From an uncultured Dehalococcoidia bacterium (lineage in GTDB: Bacteria; Chloroflexota; Dehalococcoidia; Lucifugimonadales; UBA3495), in assembly GCA_958295765.1 (NCBI GenBank), contig CATQHB010000002.1:586424-650423 (forward strand): a DNA stretch of 64,000 nucleotides, written 5' to 3'. Under the pieces are notes generated by a model. The model did not search any database and was not told the DNA's origin. It worked only from the letters and a program-made list of their open reading frames with translations. The translations under genes were made by a program, and so were the position numbers. Positions 24,069 to 31,931 of the stretch are shown here, in pieces (position 1 is the first letter of the stretch; each line of letters opens with the position of its first letter).

Positions 24069-24305
24069 TTAACCGTGGGAAGCACTCCGGTCGTTGAGGC
24101 GATACAAAGCAGGGTAAGAGCTAATTTGTATGAATAGCTCGGTATTGCCACCGGGATTGCCGACGCGATGCTTGGGCAGGAAGGTGGATCCATAGGTTAT
24201 CCCGAGGGCGATGTTTACGTCTTGAGGGCTGAACGGCTCTACCAAACACCCCCGGCGCACCGCCTCCCGAATGTTCCTGATCGTCTTTCCTTCACGTCTA
24301 ATCAT
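24069..24305 (-). CDS. Small conserved-looking protein, hypothetical
   Basis: A 78-residue protein starting MIRREGKTIRNIREAVRRG and ending with PALYRLNDRSASHG. AAGGAG lies six bases before the ATG. The N-terminal half looks like a small helical DNA-binding domain (TIRNIREAVRRGCLVEPFSP, DVNIALGI). The middle contains a Gly/Asn loop (GNPGGNTELF). I cannot name the family. Codon use is normal, supporting a real gene. Confidence 0.65.
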   Translation of the reverse strand: MIRREGKTIRNIREAVRRGCLVEPFSPQDVNIALGITYGSTFLPKHRVGNPGGNTELFIQISSYPALYRLNDRSASHG

Positions 24306-24439
24306 TTCTGCTCCTTAAAGATCTGCGATGCGATTATCCGTCCATCTGGCGACAGTCTTGGGGCGGTTTCCCAATCGCAAGCAGAGCCAACGCAGGCTCT
24401 CAATTCAGGTCAAGCCCAAACATAGTGAGGTGTCTTGCC

Positions 24440-24473
24440 AAAAAAGCAGGTGCGGATTTCAAACCCGCACCTG
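24440..24473 (-). terminator. Rho-independent terminator of the LLM oxidoreductase gene
   Basis: Read on the minus strand, stem CAGGTGCGGGTTT / AAATCCGCACCTG (one mismatch) is followed by a T-run (24440-24445). It lies about 45 bases beyond the stop of the gene at 24516-25697. Confidence 0.8.
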
Positions 24474-24515
24474 AATAGCCGCCGTCAACAAATACGTTAG
24501 GCTGGTTGGTATTGT

Positions 24516-25697
24516 TTATGCCGTCTTTACCTCCACCTTCTCCATATAGTGGGGCATTACCTCGGTGGCAAAGAGTTCAATGGAGCGCATGGCCTGCTGG
24601 TGGGTCAGGTCGCCCCACTGGAAGGAACAGACGAAGTAGTTGGCGCCGGTTTCCAGGTATTCGTCCATGTATTCCCGGATGGTGGCGGGGGAACCGGCGA
24701 TGGCCCCGAATCCGGCCCCGGCCCCGCTATGACCGTCGCCCAGGCCGCCGCGCAACTGGGAGCGCCGCTGCTGCCGGTCCTGGTCGTCCAGCGAGGCGTC
24801 AATGTCCCGCCGTTGTTCCTGGGGAATGTCCCGGGGCGGCGCGGCGGCCGGCCGGGGGTTCATATTGGAGCCGTAGAACTGGGTCAAGCCCCGGCGTTCC
24901 GCCTCCAGCCGGCGCGGCGTCCCCAGGTTCCAGCGGTAGGACTCCCAGGCCGGCTTGGCGTCGGCCTGGGCTTCCGCATCGGTTTCGGCCAGCAGCAGGT
25001 GATTGACCAACCCGATTTTCGGCTCGGTGCCTTGTACGGTTAACGCGCCCTTGCCCTGGTGCCGCTCCCATTCCTCCCGGTAACGCCGGACGTTGGCCTC
25101 AAAGCCGTCCAGCGAGCCGACGATGATGGTATTCATCCCGTCAATGGCGGCGGTTTCCACGTTCCGCATATACCAGAAAGGCGGGAAGGGGGCCTGGATG
25201 GGGCGCAGACGCATCGGCAGTTCGTCGAAGTTGTAAAACTCGCCGTGATGAGTCAATTCCTCGTGGCTCAGCCCTTCCTGGATGCACTGCAAAGTTTCCA
25301 CGTAGCGGGCCGCGTTAATTTCCACGTCCGAGTCCTGACCCCAGAAAAAGGCTTCAAACACGCCGCCGCGCCCAACGCCCAACTCCAGCCGGCCGTTGCT
25401 GAGATGGTCCAGCATACTGATTTCCTCAATCAGCCGGATGGGGTGATGCAGGGGCAGCACATAGACGCAGGGGCCAAAGCGCAGGGTGGTGGTGCGCTGG
25501 GACAGGGCCGCCAGAAAGACGTTCTGGGACGGGGCCAGGCTGTGTACCGCCGGCGTGTGATGCTCGGCCAGGTGGTAGGAGTAAAACCCGGCTGATTCGA
25601 GCCGTTCCAACTGAGTCAGCCGCAACTGGTAGATTTCTTGCAGTTCCATGCCGGGGCAGGGTTCGATGTGGTCAAAAACGCCGAATTGCAGGGCCAT
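24516..25697 (-). CDS. LLM-class flavin-dependent oxidoreductase (luciferase-like monooxygenase)
   Basis: A 393-residue TIM-barrel flavin enzyme of the bacterial luciferase family. Typical motifs are YSYHLAEHH, LPLHHPIRLIEEISMLDHLS and RLELGVGRGG, and the C-terminal SIELFATEVMPHY. A low-complexity insert (about residues 295-345) contains Pro/Ala- and Gln/Arg-rich runs. These enzymes oxidise diverse substrates with reduced FMN or F420. The cofactor is not determinable. AAGGAG precedes the ATG. A second, distant paralogue is at 46349-47398. Confidence 0.88.
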   Translation of the reverse strand: MALQFGVFDHIEPCPGMELQEIYQLRLTQLERLESAGFYSYHLAEHHTPAVHSLAPSQNVFLAALSQRTTTLRFGPCVYVLPLHHPIRLIEEISMLDHLSNGRLELGVGRGGVFEAFFWGQDSDVEINAARYVETLQCIQEGLSHEELTHHGEFYNFDELPMRLRPIQAPFPPFWYMRNVETAAIDGMNTIIVGSLDGFEANVRRYREEWERHQGKGALTVQGTEPKIGLVNHLLLAETDAEAQADAKPAWESYRWNLGTPRRLEAERRGLTQFYGSNMNPRPAAAPPRDIPQEQRRDIDASLDDQDRQQRRSQLRGGLGDGHSGAGAGFGAIAGSPATIREYMDEYLETGANYFVCSFQWGDLTHQQAMRSIELFATEVMPHYMEKVEVKTA

Positions 25698-25782
25698 AAG
25701 TTGCTCCTTTTCCCGTATATTCCTTGTGTCTATTCTACTACAAGCGTCAATCGGATGTTGCGGGGTTTGGGTGGTCAGGGCA

Positions 25783-25955
25783 ATCGCTTCTTAACCAGGG
25801 CAACCCCGGCAACCGTCATTCCAAACAACCGTCGTTCCGGCGAAAGCCGGAATCCAGAACCCTCGGTAGCCGGCACCCTCTTTTCCGGGAGGATTTCCTG
25901 GATTCCGGCTTTCGCCGGAACGACGGTTGCTATGGGTTTATGATGCAATCGCCCG
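25783..25955. repeat. Family B element, full-length with outer ends
   Basis: The core palindrome (CGTCGTTCCGGCGAAAGCC and its complement, 25827-25928) is embedded in an outer pair: GGGCAATCGC on the left and GCAATCGCCC on the right, each with a TTTATGATG- or TTAACCAGG-type neighbour. The repeated outer ends at 48207, 52832 and 60265 suggest a mobile unit of about 170-180 bp. Confidence 0.8.
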
Positions 25956-25989
25956 ATATGAAACCTCCCCGGCAACGGTAAAGCCCGGT

Positions 25990-26090
25990 AAGGACGGGTT
26001 ATAAACCCGCCCCTACGCCGATGATAATGCCAACAAAGGCTGAGAATCTCCTGTAGTCTCCACGTTACCAGGCAATTCCGGGGTGAAAAA
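25990..26090. repeat. Right-end remnant of a family A MITE plus degenerate repeat
   Basis: GACGGGTTATAAACCCGCCC (25993-26012), then ACGCCGATGATAATGCC and AAAGGCTGAGAATC, are the right third of a family A element; the left part is missing. The sequence after it (GTAGTCTCCACGTTACC, then GGGGTGAAAAATC) belongs to the degenerate repeat also seen near 17700. Confidence 0.65.
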
Positions 26091-27632
26091 TCACTGGCCC
26101 TCCCGGATGAAGTCGGCGGCGCGCTCGGCAATCATTATGGTGGTGGCGTTGGTGTTGGCCCGGGTTATCTCCGGCATTACCGAGGCGTCAATTACCCGCA
26201 GCCCGGCCAAGCCATGCACCCGGCAATACTGGTCCACCACCGCCAGCGGGTCCGCGGCCGGCCCCATCTTGCAGGTAACCGAGGTGTGGCCGGCGATGCC
26301 GGCGTTCTGCTCCAGCCAGGCGTCCAGGGCCGCGTCGTCGGTCAAGTCGGTGTCGGCCGGCGCCAGCCGCTCCCCCAGCAACTCGGCAAAGGCCGGATGC
26401 TCGAACAGTTCGGCGCACTGACGAATGGCGCTGCGCAGCCGCTCCCGATCCCTGGAGTCCGTAAGGAACCGGTAGTCCAGGCGGGGTTGAACCGCCGGGT
26501 CGGCAGAGGTCAGCGTCAACTCTCCCTGGCTGAAGGGCAGTTCCAGGCGGCAGCCGATGCGGATGTCCGGCGTCTCCCGGCTTTCCGGGTAGGAGGTGGT
26601 CGGCTGGACCTGGATGTCGTTGCGGGTAGCCGGTTCTCCGGCCAACCCGTCGGCGGTAAAGCGCAGTCCCACCTGGTTCCGGGGCGCGTCCGGGGCCGGG
26701 CGGTGGCCCGCCCGGGCGCGAAACCGCAGGGAAACCGAGGGATGATTTTTCATATTCCGCCCCACGCCGGGCAGGTTATGGACGGGCTTGATGCCCAGTT
26801 CAGTCAGCCCTTCCGCCGGGCCGACGCCGGAAAGCAGCAGCAGTTGGGGCGAGGCAATGGCGCCGCCGCTGAGGATTATTTCCGCACCCTCAACGACAAA
26901 TACCTGTCCCCCACTCTCCACTTCGACGCCGGTGGCGCGCCGGCCGTCAAACCGAATCCGCCGGGCCGGCGCATTGGCCCGGATGGTCAGGTTCAGGCGG
27001 TGGCGGCAGGCGTTCAGGTAGGTCAAGGCGGTACTCATCCGCACCCCGTCCGGGTTGTTCAGGGGAAAGGCCCCGACCCCGGTGGCCTCCGGGTGGTTCA
27101 TATCCGGGTCGTCGGGAAAGCCGGCGGCGATGCAGGCGTGGTAAAAGGCCGCCTGCAAAGGCAGCCAGGTCTCCCGGGAATGACGCCGCACCGGAATCGG
27201 GCCGTCAAAGCCGTGAAAGTCGTCCCGAATGTCCGTGTCCGTTTCCAGCCGCCGGAAGTAGGGCAGGGTCTTGAGGTAGCTCCACTCGTCGTTGCCGGCG
27301 GCGGCCCAGCCGTCAAAGTCCTCAGGCAGGCCCCGCAGGAGAATCTGGTGGTTGATGGCGCTGCTGCCGCCGGTTACCCGGCCCCTGGCGACGTGGAGCG
27401 GTTCCGGCCGTTGCGGTGTCGCTTGTCCGACAAAAGACCAGTTATAGGCCGCGCCTTCTTCCGAGGCGGCCTGATTCAGGTCAAACTTCAACTCGTCGGG
27501 CAACCCCGCCGGGTCGGGATAATCCGGCCCGGCCTCTAGCAACAATACGGAGCGGCCGGGGTCTTCCGACAGGCGGTTAGCCAGCACACAGCCGGCGGAA
27601 CCGGCCCCAACGATTATGGTGTCGTACTTCAT
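26091..27632 (-). CDS. GMC-family FAD oxidoreductase (choline/alcohol dehydrogenase-like)
   Basis: A 513-residue GMC oxidoreductase. The N-terminal FAD site reads TIIVGAGSAGCVLANRLSED, followed by the GMC signature around RGRVTGGSSAINHQILLRG. The second signature GAIASPQLLLLSGVGP and the C-terminal catalytic region AGHTSVTCKMG with RVIDASVMPEI are in place. It oxidises an alcohol or sugar, with the substrate open. ATG 27632 is chosen because GAAAGG then lies at correct spacing; an ATG two codons earlier would leave no room. Confidence 0.92.
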   Translation of the reverse strand: MKYDTIIVGAGSAGCVLANRLSEDPGRSVLLLEAGPDYPDPAGLPDELKFDLNQAASEEGAAYNWSFVGQATPQRPEPLHVARGRVTGGSSAINHQILLRGLPEDFDGWAAAGNDEWSYLKTLPYFRRLETDTDIRDDFHGFDGPIPVRRHSRETWLPLQAAFYHACIAAGFPDDPDMNHPEATGVGAFPLNNPDGVRMSTALTYLNACRHRLNLTIRANAPARRIRFDGRRATGVEVESGGQVFVVEGAEIILSGGAIASPQLLLLSGVGPAEGLTELGIKPVHNLPGVGRNMKNHPSVSLRFRARAGHRPAPDAPRNQVGLRFTADGLAGEPATRNDIQVQPTTSYPESRETPDIRIGCRLELPFSQGELTLTSADPAVQPRLDYRFLTDSRDRERLRSAIRQCAELFEHPAFAELLGERLAPADTDLTDDAALDAWLEQNAGIAGHTSVTCKMGPAADPLAVVDQYCRVHGLAGLRVIDASVMPEITRANTNATTIMIAERAADFIREGQ

Positions 27633-27681
27633 TGGCATCCTTTCTATACTATTGAATTACTCGCCCGGTAGTAGTTGTTCA

Positions 27682-27897
27682 GGTATTCTCAACACGAGTT
27701 GGTGTCCTGCCAGAATACTCAGGCGGCCGGTAGGGGCGGGTTTGTAACCCGCCCAGGTTCCGGTGCAAGGATAGGTCGGATACGATGTCTCCGTTACCCA
27801 AATGATTCTGCCGTTGCGGGTCGGGCGGGTTACCAACCCGCCCCTACAATGCTGGAGCCGGGCCGGTCAAGGAACACCAACACCCATTGAGAACACC
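27682..27897. mobile_element. Family A MITE, intact copy
   Basis: 216 bp. The left end is GGTATTCTCAACACGAG and the right end CACCCATTGAGAACACC, with both internal palindromes present. The flanking octamers GTTGTTCA (27674-27681) and GTCGTTCA (27898-27905) match at 7 of 8, a probable target duplication. It lies immediately downstream of the RTX gene's stop (27903 on the minus strand). Confidence 0.88.
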
Positions 27898-27902
27898 GTC
27901 GT

Positions 27903-28793
27903 TCAGGGCAGGCTCCGGTGCCGGCCCCGCTCGATGGAGATTAGTATTTCACAGCCGGCGGCGGCGTCGCTGCCCTCGCTGCCGTTGCACTGGTCTTCCT
28001 CGCCGGGGCCGCCGTCCAGAAAATCATCCCCGTAATGCCCGATGAGGCTGTCGTTGCCTTCCCGCCCCAGGAGCAGGTCGTTGCCGCCAAAGGAAAGCAG
28101 GGCATCGTCGCCCCTGGCCCCAATCAGCACGTCGTCGCCGGTGCTGCCCAACAGCACGTCCCGCCGGTAAATGCCGAACAACCGGGCCAGCAGGTCATCC
28201 TCCTCCGGCAGCAGGGAGCCGCCGATGAGGATGTTGTTGCCCCGATTGCCGGAGAGAAAGTCGCCCCCGGCCTGGCCGATTAGTATGTCGTCAGAGTCAT
28301 CCCCCCGCAGAAAGTCCTGGCCGGAGCCGCCAATCAACTGATCCTCGCCGTCGCCGCCCAGCAGGTAATCATCGCCGGCGCCGCCGATAATCAGGTTGTT
28401 GCCCGAACCGGCGCAAAGGATGTCATTCCCGCCCTTGCCATTGATGCGGTCATCCCCGGCCCGGCCCAGAATCACGTCATCCCCGTCGGTGCCCACCAGA
28501 ACGTCATCCCCCGGGCCGCCGACCAGCGTCGCCAGGGCGCCCAGGCAATAGACGTGCTCCTGCTCATCAACCTCATCAGCCTGAGCCGCCGAGGTTACGC
28601 CGGCCAGGTCATCATCCAGCAAATAGCTGGGGATGCCGGCATCCCTGGCGTATTGCTCCCAAAGCGGCGAGTTGGACGGGCTGAAAGAATCGGCCTGAGT
28701 GTCTCCGGCGCCCCAAAGAAACACCCCGGCAACCAGAAATAGGATGGCCCCGGTTACCCAAATCAAGGTTCTTGACGGCATCAGCTTGTTTGA
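27903..28793 (-). CDS. RTX-type calcium-binding repeat protein with N-terminal membrane anchor/signal
   Basis: A 296-residue protein. A hydrophobic segment (LIWVTGAILFLVAGVFLWGA) near the N-terminus is a signal peptide or anchor. From about residue 85 on, repeats of the GGxGxDxLxG type continue almost to the end (GDDVLVG, GDDVILG, GNDILCAG, GDDYLLG, GEDQLIG), the Ca2+-binding beta-roll of hemolysin-type proteins. There is no enzymatic domain and no type I secretion gene nearby. GAAGGG precedes ATG 28793. It probably acts at the cell surface. The stop falls within a few bases of a MITE target duplication, so the C-terminus may have been altered by the insertion. Confidence 0.85.
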   Translation of the reverse strand, partial: SNKLMPSRTLIWVTGAILFLVAGVFLWGAGDTQADSFSPSNSPLWEQYARDAGIPSYLLDDDLAGVTSAAQADEVDEQEHVYCLGALATLVGGPGDDVLVGTDGDDVILGRAGDDRINGKGGNDILCAGSGNNLIIGGAGDDYLLGGDGEDQLIGGSGQDFLRGDDSDDILIGQAGGDFLSGNRGNNILIGGSLLPEEDDLLARLFGIYRRDVLLGSTGDDVLIGARGDDALLSFGGNDLLLGREGNDSLIGHYGDDFLDGGPGEEDQCNGSEGSDAAAGCEILISIERGRHRSLP

Positions 28794-28879
28794 CATAACC
28801 CTTCCCGGCTTGCTCTGGCGGCAGGCTGAGGTCATTATAGCTGTAAATGGCCTCAGGATGATAGAATCGGGGGGATTTT

Positions 28880-29064
28880 CCTGGGCAATTGCATATAACC
28901 CATCATTCCGGTCATAAACCCGTCGTTCCGGCGAAAGCCGGAATCCAGAACACTCGGTAGCCGGCTAGTTCTTTCCCGGGGGATTTCCTGGATTCCGGCT
29001 TTCGCCGGAATGACGGTTGCCTTGGTTGCCTTATCCGCTCATGGTGAGCTTGTCGAACCACCCA
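28880..29064. repeat. Family B element followed by half of family C
   Basis: The core palindrome at 28919-29016 (CGTCGTTCCGGCGAAAGCC and its near complement ending CGCCGGAATGACGG) has a worn left outer end (GGGCAATTGCATATAACCC at 28884). The family C half TCATGGTGAGCTTGTCGAAC follows at 29039. The gap between the RTX and D-aminoacylase genes holds nothing else. Confidence 0.8.
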
Positions 29065-29120
29065 CCCTGCGTTAGCAACTACGGTTTAAGCGGGGTATTC
29101 TCCAACACAAGGGAGAGGAA

Positions 29121-30695
29121 ATGCTGGACTTGATGATTGAGAACGGCCTGGTAATTGACGGTAGCGGCAGCCCCGGTTTTCACGCGGCGGTGCTGGTGGA
29201 AAAGGAGCAGGTAACTATCCACCGGGGAGACACCGGCCACCTGGAGGCGGCCCGGCGGATTGACGCCGCCGGCCACGTAGTTTGCCCCGGCTTTATCGAC
29301 CTGCACTCCCACGCCGGCCTGACCATCCTGGGCCAACCCCATCACGACCCCAAGGTGCGGCAGGGGGTAACTACCGAGTTAGTCGGGATTGACGGCATAT
29401 CCCACGCTCCCTTCAAGTCTCAAGCGGAACTGCACCGCTACATCTGGCTGGACTCTGGCCTTAACGGTTATCCCCCCATGCCGGCCGACTGGCTGACTGT
29501 GGCGGACCTGCTGGACAAGTACGACAACACCGTAGCGGTGAACATTGCCTACATCCTGGGCAACGCCCCGGTTCGCATTTGGGGCGTGGGCTGGAACGAC
29601 CGGCCGGCATCCGCCGCCGAGTTGGCCGATATGAAAGCGGTGGTGCGGGAGGCCATGGAGGAGGGCGCCTGGGGCCTGTCCACCGGCTTGGACTACCCGC
29701 CCGGCTCCTACGCCGACACCGCTGAACTGGCCGAACTGTCCGCCGTGGCCGCGTCCCTGGGCGGTTTCTACCATACCCACACCCGGGCCAGCCTGCGCGC
29801 GCAAGGGCTGCTGGCGCCCTGGGAGGAGGCAGTGGAAATCGGCCGGCGCAGCGGCTGCCCGGTGCATCTGACCCACTACCGCCAGAGCGCCCAGGGTTCG
29901 GGCAGCCACCTCGATTACCTGGGGTTGGTGGAGCGGGCGCGGGATGAGGGGCTGGACGTAACCTTTGACTGCTACACCTATCCCTACTCCGGCACCACCG
30001 TTACCATCGGCCTGCCCCACTGGGCCAAGGACGGCGGCCCGGAGCGGCTGATGGTCGCCCTGCAAGACGCCGATGACCGGGCCCGGATGAAACGGGAGTT
30101 GGCCCCCGACCGGCTGGAAAACAACTGGTTGACCAACTTCACCAAACCCCAAAATCGGCAGTATGAGGGACGCCGGATAACCGACATCGGCGAACTGCGG
30201 GGGCAGGAGCCGGCCGATGCCCTGTTCGACCTGCTGCTGGAGGAAAACCTGGGCATTTCCACGGTGGGGCTAGGCACCAACCCCCAGACCCTGCCGGCCT
30301 TTGTGTCGCACCCCTACGGGATGATTGCCAGCGACGCCATCCTGTTCGGCGAGTATCCCAACCCCCGCACCTACGGCTGTTTCCCGATAGTCCTGGCCGA
30401 GTTCGTCCGGGCGGAAAAGCACCTGCGCCTGCCGGAAGCCATCCGCAAGATGACTTCCTTCCCGGCCCAGCGGCTGGGCCTGCCCGACCGGGGCCTGCTG
30501 CGGGACGGTTTCAAGGCCGATGTAGTAGTTTTCAACCCGGACACGGTGAAAACCTATGCCACCCGGGAAGACCCCAAGCATTACCCCATCGGCATCGAGT
30601 ACGTAATCGTCAACGGCCGGGTGGTTATTGACCGGGGCGAGAACACCGGCGCCCTGCCGGGCCGCGCCCTGCGGCGGGGCCGGGCGGCTACCTGA
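29121..30695 (+). CDS. N-acyl-D-amino-acid deacylase family amidohydrolase
   Basis: A 524-residue amidohydrolase-superfamily enzyme. The N-terminal beta-domain (MLDLMIENGLVIDGSGSPG) is followed by the metal motif FIDLHSHAG. Further ligands are in FYHTHTRA and PVHLTHYRQS, and the late aspartate in HPYGMIASDAI. The C-terminal LPDRGLLRDGFKADVVVFNP is the usual closing strand set. The family releases D-amino acids from N-acyl derivatives, but many members act on other amides. GGGAGAGG precedes the ATG. Confidence 0.88.
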   Translation: MLDLMIENGLVIDGSGSPGFHAAVLVEKEQVTIHRGDTGHLEAARRIDAAGHVVCPGFIDLHSHAGLTILGQPHHDPKVRQGVTTELVGIDGISHAPFKSQAELHRYIWLDSGLNGYPPMPADWLTVADLLDKYDNTVAVNIAYILGNAPVRIWGVGWNDRPASAAELADMKAVVREAMEEGAWGLSTGLDYPPGSYADTAELAELSAVAASLGGFYHTHTRASLRAQGLLAPWEEAVEIGRRSGCPVHLTHYRQSAQGSGSHLDYLGLVERARDEGLDVTFDCYTYPYSGTTVTIGLPHWAKDGGPERLMVALQDADDRARMKRELAPDRLENNWLTNFTKPQNRQYEGRRITDIGELRGQEPADALFDLLLEENLGISTVGLGTNPQTLPAFVSHPYGMIASDAILFGEYPNPRTYGCFPIVLAEFVRAEKHLRLPEAIRKMTSFPAQRLGLPDRGLLRDGFKADVVVFNPDTVKTYATREDPKHYPIGIEYVIVNGRVVIDRGENTGALPGRALRRGRAAT

Positions 30696-30790
30696 CACGG
30701 CTCCTGACACGGCTGCGTGACATCGTTGGCAAGTTGTCGGGCAAGTTGCCGGGAATGATTAAAATGCGGCGTCCTCCGGGAAAATCGTAC

Positions 30791-30819
30791 TTGACAGCAA
30801 ATAAAGGCGGATTTAAGAT
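30791..30819 (+). promoter_or_regulatory. Promoter of tRNA-Phe
   Basis: Perfect TTGACA (30791-30796), a 17-base spacer and TAAGAT (30814-30819), ending 11 bases before the tRNA. Confidence 0.8.
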
Positions 30820-30829
30820 AAATAAGCCC

Positions 30830-30905
30830 GCCGAGGTAGCTCAGGTGGTAGAGCACGGCACTGAAAATGCCGGTGTCGACAGTTCGAGTCTGTCCCTCGG
30901 CACCA
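30830..30905 (+). tRNA. tRNA-Phe, anticodon GAA
   Basis: The acceptor GCCGAGG pairs with CCTCGGC and the discriminator is A. CCA is encoded (30903-30905). The anticodon loop CTGAAAA gives GAA. The T-arm contains AGTTCGAGTCT. Confidence 0.95.
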
Positions 30906-31017
30906 CCTTTCCCCATTCCTCCCCGCAAACCTCTCTTGTCCGCCCCTTGTTATCTATTAAAAACAAGGAGAGCGGCCAGCGTCCTGATGCGTTAGCAGTG
31001 TAATAAAGGGGTATCAG

Positions 31018-31662
31018 ATGACCTTTCCATTGCCAAAGGGTTTGACCTACGCTGAGCTGAGGGAAAAACACCGGGAACTCGGGGATGGCTTCCCGGAAAA
31101 CCTGAGCCTTCGGATGCGCCGCGCCATCAGTTGGCTGGAACGGGCCGAGCGGGAGACGGCTGACCCGGACGCCGCCTTTATCTTTTACTGGATTGCCTTT
31201 AACGCTGCCTACGCCGCCGACATAAATACTTATCAATCGGCGGAACGCCACCGATTTGATGATTATTTCCGCCAGCTTATCTCCCTGGATGCCGGACGGC
31301 TGATACACAACGCCATCTGGGACCGATTTCCCGGCCCCATTCGGTTGCTGATGGAAAATCAGTATGTGTTCCAGCCCTTCTGGGACTACCAGAACCGGGT
31401 GCCGGGTTCTGATGAGCATTGGGAGATGCAGTTCGACAGCAGCATTGCAAGAATACAAAACGCACTGCCCGGTCGAGACACCCGGCTTGTCCTGAACCCC
31501 CTGTTCGACCGGCTCTATGTTCTCCGCAACCAACTGGTTCACGGCGGGGCAACTTGGAGGAGTAGCGTCAACCGCGACCAAGTCCGGGACGGGGCCAGGA
31601 TAATGGCTTTCCTGGTTCCTATCTTTATTGACCTGATGCTGGAACACCCGGAAATTGATTAG
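31018..31662 (+). CDS. HEPN-domain protein (Apea-like)
   Basis: A 214-residue all-helical protein. The first half contains RRAISWLERAERE and AAFIFYWIAFNAAY, typical of the Apea/HEPN group. Near the C-terminus LYVLRNQLVHGGATW holds the HEPN Rx4H motif (R170, H175), the RNase active-site signature. HEPN proteins are often RNA-cleaving toxins or defence effectors. No nucleotidyltransferase antitoxin is adjacent. AAGGGG lies six bases before the ATG. It is the next gene after tRNA-Phe (about 110 bases), which may be chance. Confidence 0.75.
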   Translation: MTFPLPKGLTYAELREKHRELGDGFPENLSLRMRRAISWLERAERETADPDAAFIFYWIAFNAAYAADINTYQSAERHRFDDYFRQLISLDAGRLIHNAIWDRFPGPIRLLMENQYVFQPFWDYQNRVPGSDEHWEMQFDSSIARIQNALPGRDTRLVLNPLFDRLYVLRNQLVHGGATWRSSVNRDQVRDGARIMAFLVPIFIDLMLEHPEID

Positions 31663-31931
31663 GGGCCGCCCTATTACCAAGTAGTGCGATAGCCGGGGTG
31701 AGGGCAAAGTTGAATTGCCTCCTCTCCCCGCTCATCCTGAGCCGGTCGAAGGATGAACTGTAGGATGGGTCAGGGTGGTTCGACAAGCTCACCATGAGCG
31801 AAATTCGTTCCGGTGAGCGGATTTTGTTATCTGAGCGGATTTTGTTCTCTAGGCAGGCTTTGCACCGGCCCCGGCGGTTGCCGGCCGTCCTGACCCCGGC
31901 GGGAATGGCGGGGCGATAAGGAGATGACCGG
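31663..31931. repeat. Intergenic region with family C repeat
   Basis: At 31729-31800 TCATCCTGAGCCGGTCGAAG and GGTTCGACAAGCTCACCATG are separated by 16 bases. The tail 31800-31860 has GAGCGGATTTTGTT repeated. No gene is seen. Confidence 0.75.
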
